9,278 nt of DNA from Candidatus Hodarchaeota archaeon (GTDB lineage: Archaea; Asgardarchaeota; Heimdallarchaeia; Hodarchaeales; YT1-057). Positions 1 to 6,072 of this stretch are shown here, one piece after another; the stretch's first letter is position 1, and the number at the start of each line of letters is the position of its first letter. The translations under genes were made by a program, and so were the position numbers. Location: the NCBI GenBank assembly GCA_016839955.1, contig JAEOTI010000311.1, positions 1 through 9,278 of the forward strand. The letters run 5' to 3'. The notes under the pieces were generated by a model. The model saw only the letters and a list, made by a program, of their open reading frames with translations. It was not told where the DNA came from and searched no databases.

Positions 1-22
1 AAGTTCTGATTTTTCATCGTTT

Positions 23-31
23 CTTATATAG
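23..31 (+). promoter_or_regulatory. candidate TATA box upstream of the MFS gene
   Basis: CTTATATAG is the best TATA-like element before the transporter. Archaeal transcription usually starts about 26 nt downstream of the box centre, here near 54, almost on an ATG at 56 that opens a 71-codon frame different from that of the transporter. A second TATA-like stretch, TTTATATT at 167-174, is too close to ATG 189 (about 18 nt) for a normal leaderless start there. Placement is by eye only. Confidence 0.3.
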
Positions 32-188
32 TAAAACCATGATGGATCAAAAATCATGGCAATATGGCAGAATATAAGGATCCCAATTAAAATAACTCTC
101 ATCCAATCAAGGAAATATAATCGTTCTACTTCTCCTTTCAATTCAATCGATTCCATAGTACAAACTTTTATATTACAACCTCCTTGGA

Positions 189-1523
189 ATGGGAACAAAA
201 GGCTGGAGAAGACTACATCTGATACTTTTTCTACCATTATTAACCTTTCTAAGGATTCAAGATTTACCTGAACGGGCTCAGGGGTTAGTTCAGAAATTTA
301 TTCTTATTCTTACCTTCATTATATTTATTTGGTCTTTATCTGACACATTTTATGTCTTATTTGTGATCGATGCAGTGGGTTATAAAAAACTCGGTTTTCT
401 TTTAGCTGTTTCATTCATACTCCAATCATGTTTAGATTACCCCAGTGGAGCGTTAGGCGATTGGATTGGTCAAAAGTGGGTGCTTTTCATTGCTTTCATG
501 GGATTTGGATTATCATTTGGTCTATTAGCAATTTCACATTCTTTTGAATCTTTACTTGTTGTTTACACCATTCAAGCTATTGCTGCTTCACAGGAGTCTG
601 GGGCATTAGATACTTGGTTTGATAATAACTATAAGGTCGCTGCAAGCGAAGTAGATCCTGAAAGAGAAACTTATAAATTCCTAACAGGTCGTTGGCAAAC
701 TATTTTTAGTTTTATAGGTGCAATCGCCTTCCTTTGCGGAGGTTTAATGGCAACGCTATTCTTTCGAGAATTAATTTTTGTTCTACAAGCCATAATGTTG
801 ATTATAATTTCCTTTGTACTATTAATTGTTGTAAATGATTTTCCTGAGGTAGACCGACCAAAAAGATCCGTTCGAAATTATTTTAAACTTTTAGGACAAG
901 GTCTCAAAGTAGTTTTCTTCAATCGGACTCTTTTCCTTCTAATTTTAGGTATGAGCATTTTCGGAATCATTTGGACAATTTGGGGTGCGATGATTCTTTT
1001 TCCTCTCTATTTTGGTTATACGGGGAGTGATGCTGGTGCCAGTGCTTTCAGGTTCGGTATTTGGATGCTAGGGCTAATACCAATTTTTTATTCCGCGAAT
1101 TTGGCTGCAAAATTAGACACTAATTGGATCCCTTGGCTTCATTTACTTCATACATATGTGTTCTTTGTATTTTTCATTACACTGACTGTTGTATTTCCAT
1201 TTACTGATGAATTTGAACTAATACCAATACTTCTGACAACTATCTTCTTTAGTTTTAGTGGTATCTTCATATATACTACTAATATTCTTGAACAACGAAT
1301 TTTACTTGATTTGATTCCCGATGAAAACCGAAATAGCATTTATTCTTTAATTCCCACCTTAATACGCATTGGAAGTGCGCCTACTATTTTCATTGCAGGT
1401 ATTATGATCACAGAAATAGGTTTACCAAGTACTCTCATCTTTTTGTTCATATTAAGCTCATTAGGGGTTATTTTATACTTCTTCGCTCTAATTATTTTAC
1501 CTATGAATGCCTTGAAATCGTAA
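189..1523 (+). CDS. MFS transporter, 12 TM, substrate unknown
   Basis: Integral membrane major facilitator, 444 residues as read from ATG 189, the usual size for a 12-helix MFS protein. The first clear helix begins near residue 36 (KFILILTFIIFIW). The loop between helices 2 and 3 carries the family's motif A (around residues 87-96, G-A-L-G-D-W-I-G-Q-K), and hydrophobic segments continue regularly to the end. A soluble, conserved-looking stretch with FDNNYKVAA and RETYKF lies around residues 145-165, between helices 4 and 5. The substrate cannot be read from sequence; its convergent position against arsM makes arsenical efflux conceivable but this is only proximity. The start is doubtful: ATG 189 is the only in-frame start before helix 1, has no Shine-Dalgarno sequence, and residues 10-22 are an odd extra hydrophobic run. 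A good TATA box lies much further upstream, before an ATG in a different frame, so the annotated N-terminus may be wrong or frameshifted. Confidence 0.85.
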   Translation: MGTKGWRRLHLILFLPLLTFLRIQDLPERAQGLVQKFILILTFIIFIWSLSDTFYVLFVIDAVGYKKLGFLLAVSFILQSCLDYPSGALGDWIGQKWVLFIAFMGFGLSFGLLAISHSFESLLVVYTIQAIAASQESGALDTWFDNNYKVAASEVDPERETYKFLTGRWQTIFSFIGAIAFLCGGLMATLFFRELIFVLQAIMLIIISFVLLIVVNDFPEVDRPKRSVRNYFKLLGQGLKVVFFNRTLFLLILGMSIFGIIWTIWGAMILFPLYFGYTGSDAGASAFRFGIWMLGLIPIFYSANLAAKLDTNWIPWLHLLHTYVFFVFFITLTVVFPFTDEFELIPILLTTIFFSFSGIFIYTTNILEQRILLDLIPDENRNSIYSLIPTLIRIGSAPTIFIAGIMITEIGLPSTLIFLFILSSLGVILYFFALIILPMNALKS

Positions 1524-1527
1524 AAAA
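1522..1527 (-). terminator. T-run terminator of arsM
   Basis: Six A on the + strand give six T on the arsM transcript, 12 nt past the arsM stop codon. Archaeal RNA polymerase terminates at such oligo-T tracts without a hairpin. The run overlaps the stop codon of the convergent MFS gene. Confidence 0.45.
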
Positions 1528-1538
1528 GATAATTTCTA

Positions 1539-2435
1539 CTACTCAGGCTTTTTTGCACGCACTTTAATGCTGATTGCGGATTTAACAATCGCATTAATTT
1601 CAGTGGATGAGAGATCAACATCGTCTGGTGTCTGAATTTCTGTTGATTCATCTACCAAATTTGTACTGTCCATTTGATCAACTATTTCTATATTTTCGAA
1701 CCCAGCATTCTTTATGGCATCTAGATAATCATCCTTGAGCATTGCACCTGCAACACACGCTGCGTATGCGTTTATTGAATTACGTACAGCTTCTGGCAAT
1801 TCTCCTAGAAGGACAATGTCGGAGACCATTAATTCTCCTCCTGGTTTTAATATGCGAAAAGCTTCTCGGAAAACTTGAGGTTTATCAGGTGATAAGTTGA
1901 TAACACAATTTGAAATAATCAGATCTGCTGTATCATTTGCAACTGGTAAATGTTCGATTTCTCCTAATCGAAACTCTACATTGTTGAATTCACTCTTACT
2001 AACATTTTCTCGAGCTTTATCAATCATTTGTGGAGCCATATCGACACCAATGACCTTTCCTATATCACCTACTTTCTTAGCAGCTAAGAAACAGTCAATC
2101 CCTGCTCCTGAACCAAGATCAACTACAGTGTCACCTGATTTAATTGTAGAAAAAGCAACTGGATTTCCACATCCGAGTCCATAGACCGCTTCTTCTGGGA
2201 TATCCTCTAGCTCCTCCTTAGTATAACCCATTTTTTCACTTAAATCAATAGCTGACGTTTCACTCGAACAACAAGCACTATTGGATCCTTCTACAACTCT
2301 TCCATATCGTTCTCGGACTGCTTGACGGATTTTATCATTGGACATAGGCAAATTAGCATCTTTGGTCGTGCTACTTCCACAACAGGACCTTTGTTGATTT
2401 TTTGTTCCTTCAGTCATTTCTTCATACTTCCACAT
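1539..2435 (-). CDS. arsM: arsenite S-adenosylmethionine methyltransferase ArsM
   Basis: Cytosolic enzyme that transfers methyl groups from SAM to trivalent arsenic, yielding methylated, partly volatile arsenicals. 298 residues as read. The class I methyltransferase motif I is at residues 104-112 (VVDLGSGAG) with the acidic motif II residue at D132. The arsenic-binding cysteines of the family are recognisable: C89 in GLGCGNP, C177 in SNCVINL and C227 in AACVAGA, plus a vicinal pair C55-C56 in the position of the fourth conserved cysteine; another pair, C18-C19, is in the N-terminal tail. The VRERYG segment at 40-45 is typical of ArsM. The start is uncertain: ATG 2435 (MWKYEEM) or ATG 2417 (MTEGTK, 292 residues). 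I lean to 2417, because it has GGAAG 9 nt upstream and an AT-rich TATA-like stretch centred about 26 nt upstream. It is divergent from a cysteine-rich PadR regulator, which fits metalloid-controlled expression. Confidence 0.93.
   Translation of the reverse strand: MWKYEEMTEGTKNQQRSCCGSSTTKDANLPMSNDKIRQAVRERYGRVVEGSNSACCSSETSAIDLSEKMGYTKEELEDIPEEAVYGLGCGNPVAFSTIKSGDTVVDLGSGAGIDCFLAAKKVGDIGKVIGVDMAPQMIDKARENVSKSEFNNVEFRLGEIEHLPVANDTADLIISNCVINLSPDKPQVFREAFRILKPGGELMVSDIVLLGELPEAVRNSINAYAACVAGAMLKDDYLDAIKNAGFENIEIVDQMDSTNLVDESTEIQTPDDVDLSSTEINAIVKSAISIKVRAKKPE
1549..1554 (+). terminator. T-run terminator of the MFS gene
   Basis: TTTTTT lies 25 nt after the MFS stop codon and inside the last codons of convergent arsM. 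Together with the A-run at 1522-1527 it makes a compact bidirectional termination zone of about 35 bp. Confidence 0.45.
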
Positions 2436-2437
2436 AA

Positions 2438-2448
2438 ATATTAATAAT
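2438..2448. promoter_or_regulatory. copy 1 of 11-bp element (possible operator, arsM side)
   Basis: ATATTAATAAT, containing the 8-bp palindrome TATTAATA. An identical copy is at 2497-2507 beside the divergent regulator gene. If arsM starts at 2417, this copy overlaps its probable TATA region, a classical repressor position. The element is AT-rich in an AT-rich genome, so chance recurrence is possible. Confidence 0.35.
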
Positions 2449-2475
2449 AAATATTCTTATGGAATACTTCTAAGG

Positions 2476-2511
2476 CATATATTTATAAACATTTTGATAT
2501 TAATAATTATT
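2476..2511 (+). promoter_or_regulatory. promoter of the PadR regulator (leaderless)
   Basis: A TATA box TTTATAAA at 2482-2489 is centred 26 nt before the TTG start at 2511, exactly the archaeal distance from box to transcription start, so the mRNA probably begins at or within a base or two of the start codon. No Shine-Dalgarno sequence is present. The 11-bp element at 2497-2507 lies between the TATA box and the start site. Confidence 0.55.
2497..2507. promoter_or_regulatory. copy 2 of 11-bp element (possible operator, regulator side)
   Basis: Second exact copy of ATATTAATAAT, placed between the TATA box and the start codon of the PadR gene, where a bound protein would block transcription initiation. 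Its distance from copy 1 is 59 bp. The position suggests autoregulation, but this is inference. Confidence 0.35.
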
Positions 2512-2897
2512 TGGAACTGATGAGTATGCTTGGAAAAGATCTCGAAATCACCCCCACACAGGCACTCTTCGTAATAGCATTGTATAATTCGGGATCTCTT
2601 TCAGGTTCGGAAATTGTCCATAAGATTATTAATGATCTTGGGGAAGAATGGTCACCAACTGCTGGTGCAACGTACAAATTGATCCAAAACCTCGAAAATA
2701 AGGGGTTAATTGAAGAAACAACGAGTGAAGAAAATCGCTCAGACCAAAGGGTAAGAACGTACACTCTTACATCCAAAGGAAAGGGAGTTGTTCCACAAAT
2801 ATCAAATCGGTTTAGTAAGTTCCTCGGATTTATGCTTGAATGTTGCCCTGATTGTTGTGAAAATATTGGAATAAAAGATAAGTCTGATTTGTGTTGA
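2511..2897 (+). CDS. PadR-family transcriptional regulator with C-terminal CCPDCC motif
   Basis: DNA-binding regulator of 128 residues. Residues 12-95 form a PadR winged helix: TPTQALFVIALY is helix 1, the GSEIVHKI to YKLIQNLENKGLI segment is the helix-turn-helix, and the wing ends in RTYTLTSKGK. The final 20 residues hold C111-C112, C115-C116 and a terminal C128. Vicinal cysteines of this kind bind soft metals and metalloids such as As(III) in other regulators. The gene is divergent from arsM across a 75-bp shared promoter region, so it is a plausible arsenic-responsive repressor of arsM and of itself; ligand and target are inferred from the cysteines and position only. The start is TTG 2511, supported by a TATA box at the leaderless distance; ATG 2520 or 2526 would remove only 3 or 5 residues. 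A T-run follows at 2930. Confidence 0.85.
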   Translation: MELMSMLGKDLEITPTQALFVIALYNSGSLSGSEIVHKIINDLGEEWSPTAGATYKLIQNLENKGLIEETTSEENRSDQRVRTYTLTSKGKGVVPQISNRFSKFLGFMLECCPDCCENIGIKDKSDLC

Positions 2898-2929
2898 AGT
2901 ATTGAAGTCTTTGGATTCAATTGAAACAA

Positions 2930-2935
2930 TTTTTT
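2930..2935 (+). terminator. T-run, possible terminator after the PadR gene
   Basis: Six T, 33 nt beyond the regulator stop codon and 28 nt before the next gene, preceded by the 10-bp palindrome TTCAATTGAA at 2916-2925. It may separate the regulator transcript from the LarA-family gene, or only attenuate read-through. Confidence 0.35.
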
Positions 2936-2962
2936 GGAATTATTGCATAAATTGGTGGTTGT

Positions 2963-4330
2963 TTGGAATCTGAGAATTTTATAGACACACCAATATTCTA
3001 TAATAATCAACAAACCTCATTTTTCGTTCCCAAAGGAGTTAATTGTCGTTATTTACAGATCCCAGTATCCAAACCAATACAGGATATTGTTGAACGATAT
3101 AAGGAAGCCATAGAAACCCCAATTAAGTCCCCTACATTAAAAGAACTAATTAATAAACATTATCAAGAAGATTATCCCGTAGTGATTCTTGTAGATGATC
3201 ATACTCGACCGAATATTCATACACGAGCAATCTTACCTTTACTAGAGACAAATCTAATGGATTGGGGTGTTAATTCTCAGGACATTCAGTTATTAATTGC
3301 GAATGGGACTCATAAGATACCGTCACTTGAAGAAATAGAAGAACGAATTTTGGGAGACCTTTATAGTCATTGGAAAGAACGAATATGGCTTCATGATTGC
3401 GATGATGTCGATAATCATGAACATCTTGGATTTTCTACACTAGGTACACCTATTCTCATTGATAGACGGGCTCTTAAGAGTAGTCTGACTATCCCCTTAA
3501 GTGATTCCGAATATCATTACTTTGCAGGAATTGCAGGATCAGTAAAGCTTTTTGTACCCGGTATTAGTGCTCGTCAGACCGTACGGGTAAACCATTCTCG
3601 AATATTCGACAAAAAAACTGGATTTAAACTAGATTGTCGAATGGGAAACATCGAGAACAATATTTGTATTCAGGATATACGGGAAATTATGCCCATTCTT
3701 TTAAAACAATATCCAGTGTTCGTAATCGATGCAATTATGCATAAGGGGGAGTTCATTGATATTCTTGCTGGGGATCCAATAGCGATTCAAGAAAGTGCTT
3801 TACAAAAGTTGAGCAAAATTCGTGAAATTCCTATTAATAATAAAGCGGATCTTGTGATTGTTTCCAAACCATCCGTGAATTTCTATCAAGCAGGGAAAGG
3901 ATTCAATGCTGCGAGTCATGCAGTCAAGCCAGGGGGATCTATTGTTTTATTGGCGGAATGTCCAGATGGTGTGGGACCTAAAGACTATCTAGACGTCATG
4001 AATCATGTCAGCACCATGCCCTCTTATTTGACTGCCATGGAATGGGTCATTGATAACAAGTGCACAGAAACAACTTTTGAAATTGGTATTCAAAACGCTG
4101 TTGATTTGTTTAGAATCCTTGAACTTACCAAGGGAAATCTTTATGTCTATTCTCAACTTGAAGCGACTCTTTTAAAGGAGGTCTTTCAAGTAAATCCTCT
4201 CGATACTTCCAAATCCCCCCAGAATGTTTTAAGATCCTTTATTCATAACTTTTTATCCACAAATTCCAATCCTACAATTTTTGTTTTTGAAGATTTCAAT
4301 ATTCTAACAATAAATCCTTTAGACAATTGA
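2963..4330 (+). CDS. LarA-family (DUF2088) nickel-pincer racemase/epimerase homologue
   Basis: Probable cytosolic racemase or epimerase of a 2-hydroxy acid, of the lactate racemase (LarA) family, which uses the nickel-pincer nucleotide cofactor. 455 residues, close to family length. Every position known to matter in Lactobacillus plantarum LarA appears to be matched: R82 in VDDHTRP (LarA R75), H117 in NGTHK (H108), H185 in YHYFAG (H174), K195 in GSVKLFVPG (K184, covalent cofactor attachment), H211 in VNHS (H200, nickel ligand) and K312 in YQAGKGF (K298). Spacings H185-K195 and K195-H211 equal those of LarA. The substrate is not determined; many LarA homologues act on hydroxy acids other than lactate. 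The cofactor-synthesis genes larB, larC and larE are not in this window. The start is TTG 2963, the only in-frame candidate after the stop at 2948, with GGTGG at 2954-2958 as a weak ribosome binding site. Confidence 0.9.
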   Translation: MESENFIDTPIFYNNQQTSFFVPKGVNCRYLQIPVSKPIQDIVERYKEAIETPIKSPTLKELINKHYQEDYPVVILVDDHTRPNIHTRAILPLLETNLMDWGVNSQDIQLLIANGTHKIPSLEEIEERILGDLYSHWKERIWLHDCDDVDNHEHLGFSTLGTPILIDRRALKSSLTIPLSDSEYHYFAGIAGSVKLFVPGISARQTVRVNHSRIFDKKTGFKLDCRMGNIENNICIQDIREIMPILLKQYPVFVIDAIMHKGEFIDILAGDPIAIQESALQKLSKIREIPINNKADLVIVSKPSVNFYQAGKGFNAASHAVKPGGSIVLLAECPDGVGPKDYLDVMNHVSTMPSYLTAMEWVIDNKCTETTFEIGIQNAVDLFRILELTKGNLYVYSQLEATLLKEVFQVNPLDTSKSPQNVLRSFIHNFLSTNSNPTIFVFEDFNILTINPLDN

Positions 4331-4378
4331 TAAAATTTAATATTTTCAAGAATCTTCGCAACTTATCCTTTATAATTC

Positions 4379-5122
4379 CTATATCTTTTTCAATACCGTA
4401 AATATAAATCGATCTTTAGTTATTATTTTTTCAATTTCCCAAAAGTCTGATTTTATGATTATTTCTTTGAATTCATTTAATGTAGGCATATAAAATGGGA
4501 ACCATTCAGATTTTAATATTCGATATCTTATACGAATTTGGACATGACCTACTGGAAGTCCTTTTTTTCGGTTTTTTTCATGGTATTCTCGATGAACAGA
4601 TTCTAAATTGGGATTATCAGGCGAGGGGTCCCTAAAATGAGCGATTAAAGTAGCATCTGGTAAAGCGAGTTCTCCCAAACGATGAAGACCTGTAATTGCA
4701 TTTTGAGGAATTCCATAGAGAGCTAGATTATTACCCATTATTAGAAAAGATCCAAAATTTCGGTCAAATGATGGCATTGCTAGAATATTGCCATGAAGCA
4801 CCCTTTTAATCCCTCGACTTTTGGTTACTTCAAGAGCTCCCTGTGAAATATCCATCGCAACGACGTCAAAGCCTTTTTTTTGAAGGTACAAAGAGTGTCT
4901 TCCAGCTCCACAGCCTAAATCTAATACTGGTGATTGTACGTATTCTATTATCGATTGTTCTTCTTTTGGCCACTCTTCATATGGGGTAAAATAACCTAAG
5001 GAGCTATCTACATCAACAAGACCATCATCACGTTCAATAACATAAAAAACAGATTTATTAACTTTCATGTGAGCTAGAAGCATTTCACCAAATGCATCGT
5101 CTTCTTTAGAGTAGTCATTCAT
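4379..5122 (-). CDS. class I SAM-dependent methyltransferase, substrate unknown
   Basis: Soluble methyltransferase of 247 residues. The SAM-binding motif I is at residues 66-74 (VLDLGCGAG), followed by D91 at the end of strand 2 (VVAMDIS), which holds the ribose hydroxyls, and by GNILAMP at 111-117 in the position that contacts the adenine. The segment LIMGNNLALYG at 127-137 replaces the usual post-motif strand. The N-terminal 60 residues, with YFTPYEEWP, resemble small methyltransferases of the methyltransf_11/25 type. Nothing marks the substrate. It lies 81 bp downstream of the longin-like gene on the same strand and could share its transcript; the intervening gap has an A8 tract but no clear TATA box. 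Its 3' end is 48 bp from the end of the convergent LarA-family gene. Confidence 0.85.
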   Translation of the reverse strand: MNDYSKEDDAFGEMLLAHMKVNKSVFYVIERDDGLVDVDSSLGYFTPYEEWPKEEQSIIEYVQSPVLDLGCGAGRHSLYLQKKGFDVVAMDISQGALEVTKSRGIKRVLHGNILAMPSFDRNFGSFLIMGNNLALYGIPQNAITGLHRLGELALPDATLIAHFRDPSPDNPNLESVHREYHEKNRKKGLPVGHVQIRIRYRILKSEWFPFYMPTLNEFKEIIIKSDFWEIEKIITKDRFIFTVLKKI

Positions 5123-5203
5123 CTTATATCACATATCTAGCCCATTTTTTTTGATGATGTTGAGAATACCATCCCTATTATGCGATTTATCGAATCTCGA
5201 GAA

Positions 5204-5941
5204 TCAAGTTTTTTGTTCTTTCATTGCATAACCACAAATAGGGCAGATTCTTTCAACCATACCCCCCTTACCCTCTTGGACCAAGGATTCCAAGGATATC
5301 TTAGGTTTTTGACGATCTTCAGTTTTTTGATGAGTGATTACTTCCTTAGTTTTCTTAATAACTTCTACTTCGTCTTGACATTCATCAGATTTTCGGAAAA
5401 CAGGATGTTCTCTTAATGTTTGAAGAGCAGATTGTAATTCTCCTCGTATAGCTGCTCCGGAAACATATTCTTCGATTGATTCTCGAGAGAGGGTTGGAAC
5501 TTCTACTGCAAATAACGCTTTATCAGCGATTTTTGTTGGAAGGTCCATCCCTGTAGAGGTTACTGCTTCTTCTATAGCGGCCTCAAATTCTTTAAAAAGC
5601 TCAATATCTTTAGTTCGTTCAAGCAGTTCTTCTCGATAACGATCAATGAAGTTTATTCCGATTAATGTTGTTAGTTTGTCAATAATATCGGGAGAGTCTG
5701 TATCACAGATTATTGCAATGATAATTTTGTTAGAACTTCTAAGATGGATTTTCAGGTCTTCAAGGACAAAATGCTGAATGTTTCTCCCAGTCGATTCTCG
5801 CATTAGGTGAACAATACCTAAGAGGAGTCCAGAGAAGATTGTATCGTTGAATTTCAATCCTGAATACGATCGGGAGAGTAGAGGTATTCCTGATTCTTCA
5901 TCTAGCAACCAAATATGGTGGAAGAATGTCTGAATGGACAT
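5204..5941 (-). CDS. longin/roadblock-like domain protein with C-terminal CPxCG knuckle (Asgard type)
   Basis: 245-residue soluble protein. Residues 1-105 have the pattern of Asgard longin/roadblock-like small proteins: IWLLDEESGIPLLSR is a beta hairpin, SGLLLGIVHLMRE a helix, IQHFVLEDLKIHLRSS and KIIIAIICDTD further strands, and IDKLTTLIGINFIDRYREEL the closing helices. Such folds act in Asgard archaea and eukaryotes as platforms for small GTPases and membrane traffic, but the role of this protein is unknown. Residues 106-225 are mostly helical, charged and low in motifs. Residues 233-237 form CPICG, one half of a zinc ribbon, 8 residues before the end; no second cysteine pair follows, even if the frame is read past the stop, so a metal site would need a dimer or another partner. 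ATG 5941 is chosen because the conserved-looking first strand begins immediately after it. Confidence 0.75.
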   Translation of the reverse strand: MSIQTFFHHIWLLDEESGIPLLSRSYSGLKFNDTIFSGLLLGIVHLMRESTGRNIQHFVLEDLKIHLRSSNKIIIAIICDTDSPDIIDKLTTLIGINFIDRYREELLERTKDIELFKEFEAAIEEAVTSTGMDLPTKIADKALFAVEVPTLSRESIEEYVSGAAIRGELQSALQTLREHPVFRKSDECQDEVEVIKKTKEVITHQKTEDRQKPKISLESLVQEGKGGMVERICPICGYAMKEQKT

Positions 5942-5952
5942 TTCAATCTAAC

Positions 5953-5966
5953 TTCAAAATTTTGAA
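5953..5966. promoter_or_regulatory. 14-bp perfect palindrome upstream of the longin-like gene
   Basis: TTCAAAATTTTGAA reads identically on both strands and ends 12 bp before the ATG at 5941. It is a candidate operator for a dimeric regulator, or may double as a degenerate TATA region at the leaderless distance. The flanking bases do not extend the symmetry. Confidence 0.4.
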
Positions 5967-6027
5967 TCTCATTAGTTGAGGAATAGATCTTCTCATGTTT
6001 CATTAAAATGATTCCGTTCTATTTGAC

Positions 6028-6046
6028 TTATACATATTATACTAAA
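6028..6046 (-). promoter_or_regulatory. possible TATA region for the longin-like gene
   Basis: On the minus strand this reads as two TATA-like steps, GTATAATATG and TATAAG, within the 131-bp gap after the transporter operon. Transcription from here would leave a leader of about 60-75 nt before ATG 5941, long for an archaeal gene, so this is a weak call. The rest of the gap shows no other obvious element and no strong T-run terminator for the transporter operon. Confidence 0.25.
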
Positions 6047-6072
6047 TGAATAATTGTCAGACTATCGAGAGA

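Noticed and set aside
1340..1651. Minus-strand open frame spanning the MFS/arsM junction
   Set aside because: It overlaps two well-supported genes, and its composition is that of an antisense shadow.
2507..3013. Long open frame on the minus strand opposite the PadR gene
   Set aside because: It lies antisense to a clear PadR gene and its promoter, shows no recognisable domain, and starts inside the LarA-family gene.
5146..5153. T8 tract on the + strand as a terminator
   Set aside because: No + strand gene ends nearby; on the coding (minus) strand it is an A-tract 24 nt before the methyltransferase start.
5192..5205. Near-perfect palindrome around TCTCGAGA at the longin-like stop codon
   Set aside because: It has one mismatched pair and no loop, so it is not a hairpin terminator, and no T-run follows on the transcribed strand.
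5180..5416. Plus-strand open frame opposite the end of the longin-like gene
   Set aside because: It is antisense to a supported gene, without recognisable motif or promoter.
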